Shown here piece by piece: positions 54,453 to 64,000 of a DNA stretch of 64,000 nt. The notes beneath the pieces were generated by a model. It made no database searches. It was not told where the DNA came from and saw only the letters and a list, made by a program, of their open reading frames with translations. The position numbers were made by a program, and so were the translations under genes. Positions within the stretch are counted from its first letter, which is position 1. Each line of letters starts with the position of its first letter. Source of the stretch: Eutreptiella sp. 'Long Island Sound 2002' (Eukaryota; Euglenozoa; Euglenophyceae; Eutreptiales; Eutreptiaceae); NCBI GenBank assembly GCA_964036045.1, contig OZ038382.1, positions 143,356,961-143,420,960 on the forward strand. The letters run 5' to 3'.

Positions 54453-54975
54453 TCAATCTCGCACCTCCTGTGCATCATCGTGCAAATTCTTTGCATGCCG
54501 ACGCATCTCTTTGGCCTTGCGAGCTATAGTCTTTGCTTCTTTCGACTTTTTCCCTATGCCAAATTTTGCCATGAAGCCATACTCTGTCTGCATCCACTCC
54601 TTCTTTGCCTTGGCTGCAGTGGCCTCGTGTTCTTTGATGAGCTTTCTGCCGACGTGTGCTAACTCCCTACCCGGTAGGTCCCAAAACTACCCTTGCGGCC
54701 GACATCGAATAACAACCATTATATCCTTCTTCCCCTGCGCAATCACCAGCTCCCCAAACCGGGGTGGGGTGGGATCTATCCTAGAACAGTAGCGGTGTGG
54801 GTTGGTCATGTGCGCACGGCGTTGGCTGACTTCTAGGTCCTCACCTGGGAGCAGGGCCGCAGGCCCCGGGTCCGCCCCCTGATCGGTTTCCTCGTCCGTC
54901 GGCTTCTAGGACGCGGGGGGGGGGGGGGGCTTGTGGCTTGGCTGCTGCTGGCTTGGCTTGTTGTGTGGTTGTCAT
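54453..54975 (-). pseudogene. Decayed gene, Lys-rich helical protein
   Basis: ATG at 54973-54975 (MTTTQQAKPAAAKPQ) runs into a 15-base G/C run that changes frame. The continuation includes DEETDQGADPG, FGELVIAQGKKDIMVVI, then KEHEATAAKAKKEWMQTEYGFMA and IARKAKEMRRHAKNLHDDA, ending in TGA 54453-54455. TAG codons at 54906-54908 and 54687-54689 interrupt that frame. The charged helical end is protein-like. No family recognised. Confidence 0.5.
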
Positions 54976-54989
54976 TTTGCAAGGGGATA

Positions 54990-55517
54990 ACGGATTCATA
55001 TGACTGGCCAAAAAAGAAAAAAAGAAAAGCGAAAATTTAAGCACTTTGAACTCAACAGAGCAACGGAGGTCTCCGTTCCACAATAAAAAAACAAATCGAG
55101 GATTGGAGTCGATGTTTCTCAGTAGAGAGTGCACAAGTTGCTGGGGCCAAAAAAAACAAGTGGATAAATCCCAACAATCCCAACAATGTATAAAATGCCA
55201 GAACATAAGTGCTGTCTGAACTGACACAGATTGCAAAAAAAAAAAAAAAGGACGGAACATGCGCACTGCTGTCAACGGTTCCATGACACATATTGCAAAA
55301 AGGGGGGGGTCAAAACATGCGCATTGCCGTCCATGGTTACATGAAACCGGAAAAAAGAAAACAGTCACTCACCAACCTTTATACCAACGCATATAGAACA
55401 GCATCTGCTTAGTTAGGTGCTACTGAAGCATCTGCTTAGTTAGGTGCTACTGAATGGCTGACCAAACCCACGCGCTGGCTGCGGGTTGCTGCTCGGTGCA
55501 TAGGATCCTATCAAGTG
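54990..55517. other. No gene seen
   Basis: AT-richer spacer. 55265-55345 and 55225-55260 share TTGCAAAAA and ACATGCGCA.TGC.GTC, a short diverged duplication. A 26-bp direct repeat, from GAAGCATC-like GCATCTGCTTAGTTAGGTGC, occurs twice at 55402-55452. Confidence 0.45.
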
Positions 55518-58318
55518 CTAAGGGCTCACCAAGGGGGAACCCAGTGGGCACCAAGGGGGCACCCAGTGGGCAACAAGGTGGCACCAAAGGGGCACCCAGT
55601 GGGCACCAAGGGGGCACCTAGTGGGCACCAAGGGGGCACGCCATGGGCACCAAGGGGTTACCCATTGGGCACGGAGGGGGCACCCAGTGGGCACCAAGGG
55701 CTCACCGAGGGGGCACCCAGTGGGCAACGAGGGGGCACCCAGTGGGCACCCAGTGGGCACCAAGGGGGCACCCAGTGGGCACCCAGTGGGCACCAAGGGG
55801 GCACCAAGGGGGCACCAAGGGGGCACCCAGGGGGCACCAAGGAGTCACCCAGTGGGCACCAAGGGGGCACCATCGGGGCACCGAGTGGGCAGCAAGGGGG
55901 CACCGAGTGGGCACCGAGGGGGCACCTAGTGGGCACCAAGGGGGCACCAAGGGGGCACCTAGTGGGCACCCAGGGGGCACCAAGGGGGCATCAAGGGGGC
56001 ACCTAGCGGGCACCAAGGGGGCACCAAGGGGGCACCCAGCGGGCACCAAGGGGGCACCCAGCAGGCACCAAGGGGGCACCAAATGGGCACCAAGGGGTTA
56101 CCCAGTGGGCACCAAGGGGGCACCCAGTGGGCACCGAGGGCACAGCATGGGGGCACCCAGTGGGCACCCAGTGGGCACAAAGGGCTCACCAAGGGGGCAC
56201 CCAGTGGGCACCAATGGGGCACCAAGGGGGCATCCAGTGAGCACCAAGGGGGCACCCAGTGGGCACCAAGGGGGCACCTAGTGGGCAACAAGGTGGCACC
56301 AAGGGGGCACCCAGTGGGCAACAAGGGGGCACCTATTGGGCACCAAGGGGTGAGCCCATGGGCACCAAGGGGTTACCCAGTGGGCACCAATGGGGCACCC
56401 AGTGGGCACCAAGGGGGCACCCAGTGGGCACCCAGTGGGCAACCAGGGGGCACCCAGTGGGCACCAAGGGGGCACCCAGTGGGCACCAAGGGGGCACCCA
56501 GTGGGCACCCAGGGGGCATCAAGGGGGCACCCAGTGGGTACCAAGCGGGTACCCAGTCGGCACCAAGGGGGCACCCAGTGGGCACCGAGTGCGCACCAAG
56601 GGGGCACCCAGTGGGCAGCAAGGGGGCACCCAATGGGCACCAAGGGCTCACAAAGGGGGCACCCAGTGAGCACCGAGGGGGCACCCAGTGGGCACCGAGT
56701 GGGCACCCAGCCGGCACCCAGGCGGCACCAAGTGCACACCAAGGGGGCACCAAGACAGCAAGCACCCAGTGGGCAGCAAGGGGGCACCCAGTGGGCACCA
56801 AGGGGGCACCAAGGGGGCACCAAGGGGGCACCCAGAGGGCACCAAGGGGGCACTAAATGGGCACCAAGCGGTTACCCAGTGGGCACCAAGGGGGCACCCA
56901 GTGGGCACCAAGGGCACATCATGGGGGCACCCAGTGGGCACCCAGCGGGCACCAAGGGCTCACCAACGGAGCACCAAGGGGGCATCCAGTGGGCACCAAG
57001 GGGGCACCGAGTGGGCACCAAGGGGGCAGCCAGTGGGCACCAAGGGGGCACCCCATGGGCACCAAGGGGTTACCCAGTGGGCACGGAGGGGGCACCAAGT
57101 GGGCACCAAGGGGGCACCCAGGGGGAACCAGTGGGCAAAGAGGGGGCACCCAGTAGGCACCACGGGGGCACCCATTGGGCACCAAGCGGGCACCCAGTGG
57201 GCACCCAGTGGGCACCAACGGGGCACCAACGGGGCACCAAGGGGTCACCAAGGGGGCACCAAGGGGGCACCCAGTGGGCAACAAGGTGGCACCAAGGGGG
57301 CACCAAGGGGACACCCAGTGGGCACCAAGGGGTTACCCAGTGGGCACGGAGGGGGCACCCAGTGGGCACCAAGGGGGCACCCAGTGGGCACGAAGCGGGC
57401 ACCCAGTGGGCACCCAGGGGGCACCAAGGGGGCACCCAGTGGGCACCCAGGGGGCACCAAGGGGGCACCCAGGGGGCACCAAGGGGGCACCAAAGGGGCA
57501 CCAAGGGGTTACCCAGTGGGCACCAAGGGGGCACCCAGTGGGCACCAAGGGGGCACCCAGTGGGCACGAAGCGGGCACCCAGTGGGCACCCAGGGGGCAC
57601 CAAGGGGGCACCCAGTGGGCACCCAGGGGGCACCAAGGGGGCACCCAGGGGGCACTAAGGGGGCACCAAAGGGGCACCAAGGGGTTACCCAGTGGGCACC
57701 AAGGGGGCACCCAGTGGGCACCAAGGGCTTACCAAGGGGGCACCCAGTGGGCAACGAGGGGCACCCAGTGGGCACCAAGGGGGCACCCAGTGGGCAACAA
57801 GGTGGCACCAAGGGGGCACCAAGGGGGCACCCCATGGGCACCAAGGGGTTACCCAGTGGGCACGGAGGGGGCACCCAGTGGGCATCAAGGGGGCACCCAG
57901 TGGGCACCCAGTGGGCAAAGAGGGGCCACCCAGTGGGCACCAAGGGGGCACCCATTGGGCACCAAGCGGGCACCCAGTGGGCACCCAGTGGGCACCAAGG
58001 GGGCACCAAGGGGGCACCAAGGGGTCACCAAGGGGGCACCAAGGGGGCACCCAGTGGGCAACAAGGTGGCACCAAGGGGGCGCCAAGGGGACACCCAGTG
58101 GGCACCAAGGGGTTACCCAGTGGGCACGGAGGGGGCACCCAGTGGGCACCAAGGGCTCACCCAGTGGGCAACGAGGGGGCACCCAGTGGGCACCAAGGGG
58201 GCACCCAGTGGGCACCAAGGGGGCACCAAGGGGGCACCAAGGGGGCACTCAGTGGGCACCAAGGGGGTACCCAGTGGGCACCAAGGGGGCACCAGTGGGC
58301 AACAAGGTGGCACCATCC
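55518..58318. repeat. 2.8-kb minisatellite, 11-bp period
   Basis: Alternating 11-mers GGGCACCAAGG and GGGCACCCAGT, about 255 units with scattered variants (GGGCAACAAGG, GGTTACCCAGT, GGGCTCACC). An 11-bp period cycles through all three frames every 33 bp, and the unit lacks stop codons on both strands. Frames of up to 585 codons (GTKGAPSGHQGG-like) therefore stay open and should not be read as genes. The plus strand is G-rich with GGGGG every 22 bp. Confidence 0.97.
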
Positions 58319-58421
58319 TCCTCATCGGGCTTCCCCTGGACCAGCCAGTTCGCCAGGCTCGTTGGCGAACCTCGAAGGTTGGAGCCATTCATTCTTTCTC
58401 CCCAACACTGCTAATCGGCCC

Positions 58422-59630
58422 TCAATACCCGATTCTGTGGCGTGAGGAGTTTTGCAACCACGGGCCTAGGTTGCGGTGAGCTCCTCCATTTGCATGTTTT
58501 TTCTTTGCGGTCCTTTCTAAGGTAGTGTCATACTTTGCCGGTAGGTATTTGGTTGGCAGGATGGTTCCCCAAAAAGTGGCGCGGTCGCCAGCAAATATGG
58601 AGCACAACGGCTTGGGTGCGAAACAAAGATTTGCAATTGCGTGGAGCAGGTCCCCTTCCACCCACATTGTGCTGCTCCTTGTTAATGGTCTCTGCATTCC
58701 CCGCGACTTCTATAATTGGGAGGACATCGTGATCCGTAGCGCAATGCGATCCCTAGGTCTTATCAGACATGGTTGGTTAGCCTTTTCAAAGAGGGAACGG
58801 ACTAGGATGACAAAGGGCAACGGTAGAGATGTAGAGAAAATTCTTTCCAAAATAAGGAATGTGCTGCCGGGCCCGAGGAGGTTAGCTTTTGGCTTGGTGA
58901 GGGCAGCCATTTGCATAAGGGTGGGGGACTCTGTGGGGGATCAGAGAGGCTGTGCTCTAGCCCTGGGATTTCGTGCAGGAGGCGGCGGCGCATGACTTGG
59001 CATGCCTTGGCACAGGCAGCAAGGAGAGCAAGCTTGGGGAGCACGCTGCCACTCCAAGTTGCCCACGGCGCATTAGGCGCCGGGCACGTTCCTCACTACG
59101 GGGCACATAGGTCTAGCGAGAAACGCACCAGCCCTGTTGCCACAAATGCAGCTCACCCTCCTTCTCACAGGCCTGTGTGTATTGCCACAACCTAAAACGG
59201 ACGTAATTGTCCAAACACAGGAACCGCCAAAATGTATTGTGACTAAGGTAATGCTGACTGAGGGGGGTGAGGGGGTCACCACCATTGGTGGTAGGAGGGG
59301 TAGGCAGTTTTGCATCCACAATACGTGGGCCATTGTGCCACCATATGCAAGGCCCACCAACTAGTAGGTAAGTCACCTGTAATCCATGCACCTAGCTCCT
59401 TCCCCTCTCTAACCTTGCTGCCAATCATTAGTTTGCTTGGCGCAACTTTCAAGGGGGTAATGGCGGAGTAGATTTCTAATATGTCGCAATCATTGCCCTT
59501 TCTGCCTTCGTCCTTGTCCCCTCCCCACACACACAAAAGGGTGGCGGGACCTCCTTGAATTGCTGCAATTTGACGACGACCCGAACACCTCCCCTGGGAA
59601 CCTATCTGAAAGATAAGGTCGTTCAAAAAA
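58422..59630 (-). pseudogene. Decayed unknown gene
   Basis: Several protein-like segments follow each other on the minus strand. From the right: DLIFQIGSQGRCSGRRQIA, CDILEIYSAITPLKVAPSKL, KLPTPPTTNGGDPLTPLSQH, LLGPGSTFLILERIFS and DRATFWGTILPTKYLPAKYD. The frame changes near 59370 and 59000. TAG at 58710-58712 splits an otherwise continuous 160-codon frame, and the same frame continues at SRGMQRPLTRSS. No motif is diagnostic. It borders the 11-bp minisatellite on its 3' side. Confidence 0.45.
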
Positions 59631-59712
59631 TATTCAATTTTGAAATTTTGTTTTTTGAATTTTCAAATTCAAACATTTGAACAAAATTGTCGTTTTTGAA
59701 CGTTTCTTTGTG
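59630..59712. repeat. TTCAAA/TTTGAA-rich AT segment 1
   Basis: Repeated TTTTGAA and TTCAAA words in both orientations. Similar segments are at 60655-60790 and 61955-62090, between exon-like parts of the same plus-strand gene. Confidence 0.6.
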
Positions 59713-59880
59713 AGCTAATCTTACCGCACACTGCGTGTTGTGCACCCTCAACGGTACACTCGAGTGTGCTGAATTTGCTATAGGGGAGGGTTGTTTGATG
59801 ACCCTTTGGTATTTGTGCCCCGTGCATACCATTGTTTGAAGAGTGCTTCACTTTGTTGTTTCGCCTTTGGCACACCCAAC

Positions 59881-61780
59881 ATGAGCGCCACCAAGGCGCC
59901 TCTCTATGAGCCATCTATGATTGCGGAGCTCTCAACGACATCAGTTCCCTTGAGCGGGACGGTCAACCTAATGGATGCCCGTGTGGGCCACCTACTGGCC
60001 CAACGGTCGGTGTCCTCCCCGCATTGCAAGGCCCGGTGGGAGCAAGCCACTGTGGAGGGTGGCCACAAGGTGGTGCGTGCCGCGGGGGACGCCGCCATAC
60101 AGGAATATGCGGTGTCGCTCGTCACTCCGCTTGGCACCGTACAACTTGTTGTGGCCTTGAAGGCGCCCGAGTCCGGCTTCCGTGCCCTGTCGGAGTTCTT
60201 CACCTAGCAGGGTCTATCATACTCCTTGAAGACCGGACAGTGGTTTCCACGGCCGATTTGTACCCGGCAGGCCTTCGACACGGAATGGCGGGCTCGTTGT
60301 ACTTCCCCTCCAGCTGGTGCCCCTGGTCACCGCTGGTAGCCCGCCTTCGTCATGCCTTGGCTCATCACTTCCTCGGTCAATTACTTGCAATGGTGCGACG
60401 ATTTGCGTGGTTCCATTGATTGGTCACGCCCCTCAGGTTCATTTTGCAGGCAGATGCGTTCCCCTACGCAGGGGGAAGCCGGAGCCACCTAGGCACTGCG
60501 TTGGCCAACCATGGTGCCTGTGCCCGCCAACCGGCGTACTACTAGGTCACGGGGATGGCGGTCTGCGGTGACAAGGATATGGCCCAACTGCGTGCCATAT
60601 GGCGTGAAGTTTTGCAGGTATGGTTGCCACCAACACATAGCTATTTCGTTTGACACTCCAGTCGTTCAAATTTGAATGTTCAAAGTTCAAAAAAACGTTC
60701 AAAAACCACCAAAACTGCCCAAAGTCTGTTTTTTGAACTTCAAAAAGGATTTTGGAACATTCAAAATTTGTATTTGTCTTGAGATTTTGGAGCACGTGTA
60801 CGATACTGGCCGCTGCATTGGGCCAACGTGGAGCGAGCTACCACCATTCACTGCGCCGGTGACAACCCTTGGATGCGCCGTTGGGTGGGTGTCTCAATTG
60901 CCCCCCAAGTGAGGTCAATCTACAACGAGGCAATATGGGATTCCACCACCCGGCGGTGGCAAGGTAGCCAATAGCGCCGTACCCTGCAACGCGATGCGGA
61001 CCACCACCGGCAGTACCTGCTGCATGGCCATAGCCTGCAACATGCCACTTGCGTCGCCAAGCCCCACTTGAGCATGGCGAGGGAGCACATTTTCATGTGC
61101 ATCCTGCACTGCATCATGAAAGTGGGCCGGTTGGTGGTGTAGTTCTTGGACGTCCTATGCGATAAGGTACTGCAGGCTGGTGTCCAGTCCGTCTTGGACA
61201 GGGCATGCACCGGGAGTTACGTGGGCTCCGCTACCTCCCCAGATGGGGAGGAGGTGTACCGCCTCCTGCAGGCTTGGGAGCAGGTACATGATGCTAGTTG
61301 CCTGGACACCACGCACAGGGGTAGTTGCGCTGAACTGCAGATGCAAGAGCTATTGCGGTAGCTATACCGCACACACCAGCATCGGCCGCCCCCAAATTGT
61401 CGTGCGCCAACCGCTTCAGTGAACATGTCCCACTACCTCCTATTTTTGGAGGAGGAGCGCGAAGATATCTTGGCGGCCCTGCAACCCCACCAGATGGCCA
61501 TCATGAGCCAAGACATCGTCCAATCCTCGAATAGGACTCTGAAGCTGGGTTATAACGACCACTCGGAGCTGGGGGGTGTGCCCGCGCCAAGCATCCCGAA
61601 GTCCGGGAGGCCCCCGTCGTGGACCAAGTGTGGGAGTGGTGGTTCTTGCAGTTCCATCTGCCACTCCAAACCCGGGGGTCCGACATAGGACGTCGTGCAT
61701 GGTGGGACCACTGATGGAACCTGTTGTCCACCCCCCACCACCCATTCGCATGCCGTGCTAGCCCCCCCCCCCCCCCCCCC
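59881..61780 (+). pseudogene. Transposase-like multi-exon gene, decayed
   Basis: The first part starts MSATKAPLYEPSMIAELS (ATG 59881) and stays open to TAG 60205-60207. A splice-like TTTTGCAG|GTATGG follows near 60620, then a TTCAA-rich segment. The second part (60900-61780) has VAKPHLSMAREHIFMCILHC, YVGSATSPDGEEVYRLLQAWE, HYLLFLEEEREDILAAL, VQSSNRTLKLGYNDHSELGG and a WEWWFLQFHLPL-like end in another frame. N..LK..YNDH..GG with an upstream helical H-rich region resembles KDZ-type transposases. TAG codons and frame changes are frequent. A related protein style is, from memory, common in Cymbomonas. Confidence 0.5.
60655..60790. repeat. TTCAAA/TTTGAA-rich AT segment 2 (probable intron part)
   Basis: GTTCAAATTTGAATGTTCAAAGTTCAA and later AAACGTTCAAAAACC, TTTTTTGAACTTCAAA. 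It starts about 40 bp after a donor-like GTATGG. Confidence 0.6.
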
Positions 61781-61954
61781 AAACCCCCAGCTTCCTTTCA
61801 CCATGGACGAAAACGCCGTCGTGAGGATGATTCTGTGATTGCCAACGAACCAAAACGTCAAAAGATGGTATGGTTTTGCTTGCATTTGCCTCGTTTGGTG
61901 ATTTTCGGCTGCCCAAAAGAGCTGCGCAGGGGGCACGGAATTGCGTTCAAATTT

Positions 61955-62095
61955 TGGAGGGCGCAGGAAATTTCCTTCAATTTTGAATTTCAAAGAACAA
62001 AAGGTCAAAAAGGGGCCGGGCACTGACGTGAGAATAGTTTGAATTTGAATTTTCCTTTTTGGAACGTTTAGTTTTGAACGTCTTTTTTGAGGTGG
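61955..62095. repeat. TTCAAA/TTTGAA-rich AT segment 3
   Basis: TTCAATTTTGAATTTCAAAG and GTTTGAATTTGAATTTTCC, TTAGTTTTGAACGTC. It resembles segments 1 and 2. Confidence 0.6.
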
Positions 62096-62099
62096 AAAT

Positions 62100-62790
62100 G
62101 ATGCACGGCCGACTTGTAGCCCGGCAAGCATCACCCCAAGCAGCAGCTGCAGCAGCAGTCCTGCACGCAGCACCACCTGGAGCATAGTTGCTGCTGTTGC
62201 ATCTCCAACCCACCCATCCCCCCCCAGCGGCCCCTTTGCCGCCAACTCCTCTTCCCCGATGCGGGAGAGGGGTGTGGAGGGGGGGGGGGGGGGGTTGACC
62301 GACCCAAAAAGAACAAAAAGGCGAAGGAGGAGATGAGGGAAAAGGACAAGAGGGAAAAGGGGGACAGAACAGACAAGACATAGCACAGTAGGGCAGGGGA
62401 GGCCATGAGTGCAGAGGTGAAACGCGAGGTTTGGGTGTGGTAAAGGAGGAGGAGGCACACCAGGAGTTGGGCTCCGTGGGGCCGTGGAGGGCATTGGGGC
62501 GGCCCCGCGCACCTGAATCCACGAGGTGATGCCCTCCGGCGCCCTCTCAACGGCCCTTGCGGTGCTAGGGCTGCAGAACAGCAGGGCACCTTGAGCCCAT
62601 TCCCCACCCCCCGTGAAACTTTCCACGCCAAGGCTCTACATACTTTATAAGAAGGCCATGCCTGGCGGCCACTTGCCGGGTCCAGGTGGGTGTTGCGCTT
62701 TGCCGGCTGCTGCCATCCATCAAGGCTACGCCCAACCAAATTAGGCCCTTGCCCCCCGACGGCGCTTCTTTGTGGGCACACGTCTACGGC
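62100..62790. other. No gene supported
   Basis: Contains CAGCAGCTGCAGCAGCAG near 62137 and a G run at 62280-62294. Long open frames on the minus strand are Pro/Ser-rich and lack motifs. Confidence 0.4.
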
Positions 62791-63950
62791 GTCAGGCTTG
62801 GGTGTCGCTGCCGCCCAAGGTACTTGCGCTGCAATCTCCGCTTCCATTGGTGTCGTCGCTATCGCCGAGGACTTCGTTGGGGAACAATCCCACTGGCCAA
62901 ACATCGTGGACTTCAAGTCGGAATGACCTATTTGCGAACATGCCCTTGCTGGCTGGATTTGGCGCTTTGGGCCGTTCGGGGATAAGCTTAATTGTCTCTT
63001 GTTCCGGGCACTCCGCGTACACTCTGCCCGTTTGTGTGGACCGCCATCTGCACCACGCCTTGATGCTAGGCATTGGGGATCCAGCTTGGTCTAGGGGTGC
63101 GGCACAGAGTCAGCACCATCCATGCCTGCGGACCTCCTGCCACTTTGAACTTGCGAGTAGCTTGGCCATGATCCGTTCCAGCCGACGCGGCCCACTGAAG
63201 ATTTGGTGGTGCTGGGTACGGCCCAACTTTCGGATTGCCGGTGTAAGAATCGGACCCATCTGAGCGCACGGCCCCACTCTCTAAGAATACGTTCTACGGT
63301 TGACTTTCTGGTCCGAGAATGTGATTGTGCCTCTAATTTTGTCTAGTCCTCTGACCTTGATCCCCGCCATCTCCCTGACGTGTAGTGCCGCCACCGTCGA
63401 CACTACCGTTCTTGCGACGACCGCTCACTTGGTAGGGAGCTAGGTCTGGGTAGCCGTTTTCCGCAGGGCCTCAACCGATCCCCACAAGACCCTCATGTCG
63501 TTCGAGGCGTACTCCACTCCCTTGACATACTTCCAGAAGAAGCTTGGCACTGTATGTTTTGCAACTCCCATGGACATCGCCTACGCTGCCGCTTGGATGA
63601 CTTTTTTGCTGGTGCTTGGGCTCCTCCCAATGTCCATTTCTTCTTGGGGTTATTCTTCAAGGATCTTCCATTCGGCTCTTCCGGAGCTGCGGTATGCCTT
63701 CGTCCGAGCTTTCGCAGTCTCAATGCGAACGATCCCAGTGGCGACGTCTTCCAAGCAAGGGCTAGCAGGGTCCGCTTATCCGGAAGTTCACCAGCTCTGC
63801 GTTGTTGTAGGATGCCTCCTAGAACCGTTGCCGCAGTGCAGTAGCGCAGCGCAGTTGGCCATGACTCCGGGAATCCCCATTGATTTTCTTTTTCAGCCTG
63901 GTCGCTCTGGTCACTCTCCTCTCCTCCGGCACCCTCTGAGCTGTGCCATG
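62790..63950 (-). pseudogene. Decayed unknown gene at the window end
   Basis: From the right, a ~152-codon frame (63950-63493) reads GGEESDQSDQAEKENQW, TLLALAWKTSPLGSFALRL and a basic KKKWTLGGAQAPAKKSSKRQRRR. Continuing in another frame are FFWKYVKGVEYASNDMRVLW and, later, IMAKLLASSKWQEVRRHG and ECPEQETIKLIPERPKAPNP (62990-62960). Four or more stops break the second half. The gene may extend beyond the window. No family recognised. Confidence 0.4.
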
Positions 63951-64000
63951 TTGTCTGTGTAACACCATGTGCGTTTGGTGGTTCGGTCCGAGTGACATGA

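Noticed and set aside
5035-58318. CRISPR arrays
   Set aside because: The regular repeats are contiguous or have degenerate spacers, and the genome is eukaryotic. The ~70-bp-phased palindromes are not direct repeats with spacer cassettes and have no cas genes.
55518-58445. Long open frames (585, 434 and 422 codons) as genes
   Set aside because: They come from an 11-bp minisatellite without stop codons and are open in all frames; no independent coding evidence.
114-58712. Reassignment of TAG/TAA to glutamine
   Set aside because: Several in-frame stops suggested it, but VPS23 (372 codons) and the 834-codon gene have none and use CAG/CAA normally. TGA stops also occur. Decay by C-to-T change is simpler.
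61550-62916. Long minus-strand frames (358 and 261 codons)
   Set aside because: Pro/Ser/Cys-rich translations over a CAG tract and a G run, without motifs; overlap a better-supported plus-strand gene.

Overview
This window reads as nuclear DNA of a eukaryote, most likely a repeat-rich green alga (prasinophyte-like) or another phytoplankton protist. Evidence: an ESCRT-I VPS23/TSG101 gene, GT-AG introns, tRNA-like Pol III heads, Ty3/gypsy and APE-type non-LTR retrotransposon remains, DNA-transposon genes, minisatellites and dozens of G or C runs of 10-18 bases. Some pseudogene styles recall, from memory only, uncharacterised proteins of the alga Cymbomonas; I could not test this. There are no operons, ribosome binding sites or CRISPR arrays.

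Layout. 1-1.6 kb: decayed Ty3/gypsy pol. 1.6-9.2 kb: mostly non-coding, with a degenerate tandem repeat, a tRNA-Cys-like SINE head and 10-bp microsatellites. 9.2-11.3 kb: a small Tudor-like ORF and the intact VPS23 gene, the clearest host gene. 12.3-13.3 kb: RNase H end of a non-LTR element. 13.4-17.9 kb: GC-rich minisatellites and dispersed repeats. 17.9-20.3 kb: a broken unknown gene and an EF-hand-like gene. 20.8-26.0 kb: a nearly full-length, mutated APE-type non-LTR retrotransposon on the minus strand. 26-34 kb: two or three long minus-strand genes (one a probable transposase relative) around a 149-bp satellite array, with direct repeats at both sides. 34-40 kb: GC-rich tandem repeats and a second copy of a 550-bp core also present at 14.4 kb. 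40-50 kb: three copies of a ~1.17-kb repeat that starts in telomere-like TTAGGG DNA.

The most interesting object is at 40979-47512. One 1.17-kb repeat copy is split by a 6,534-bp element with perfect 25-bp terminal inverted repeats and a 5-bp CATTT target duplication. Intact sister copies supply the empty site. The element carries two minus-strand genes. Gene A looks like a DDE-type transposase. Gene B is intron-containing and weakly resembles an amino-methyltransferase. A perfect 20-bp palindrome, CTGGCCGAAATTTCGGCCAG, recurs 13 times (two with one mismatch) plus one degenerate copy: ~70-bp-phased clusters flank each gene, and single copies sit inside two of gene B's three proposed introns. 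I do not recognise this combination as a described superfamily.

50-64 kb: a coiled-coil protein gene, CT-rich DNA with a second tRNA-like SINE head, a 2.8-kb 11-bp minisatellite that is open in all frames, and several decayed genes including a plus-strand multi-exon transposase-like gene. Most genes here are selfish or decayed; VPS23, the EF-hand gene and the coiled-coil gene are the best host candidates. Only start codons that are ATG in the sequence were taken as real starts.
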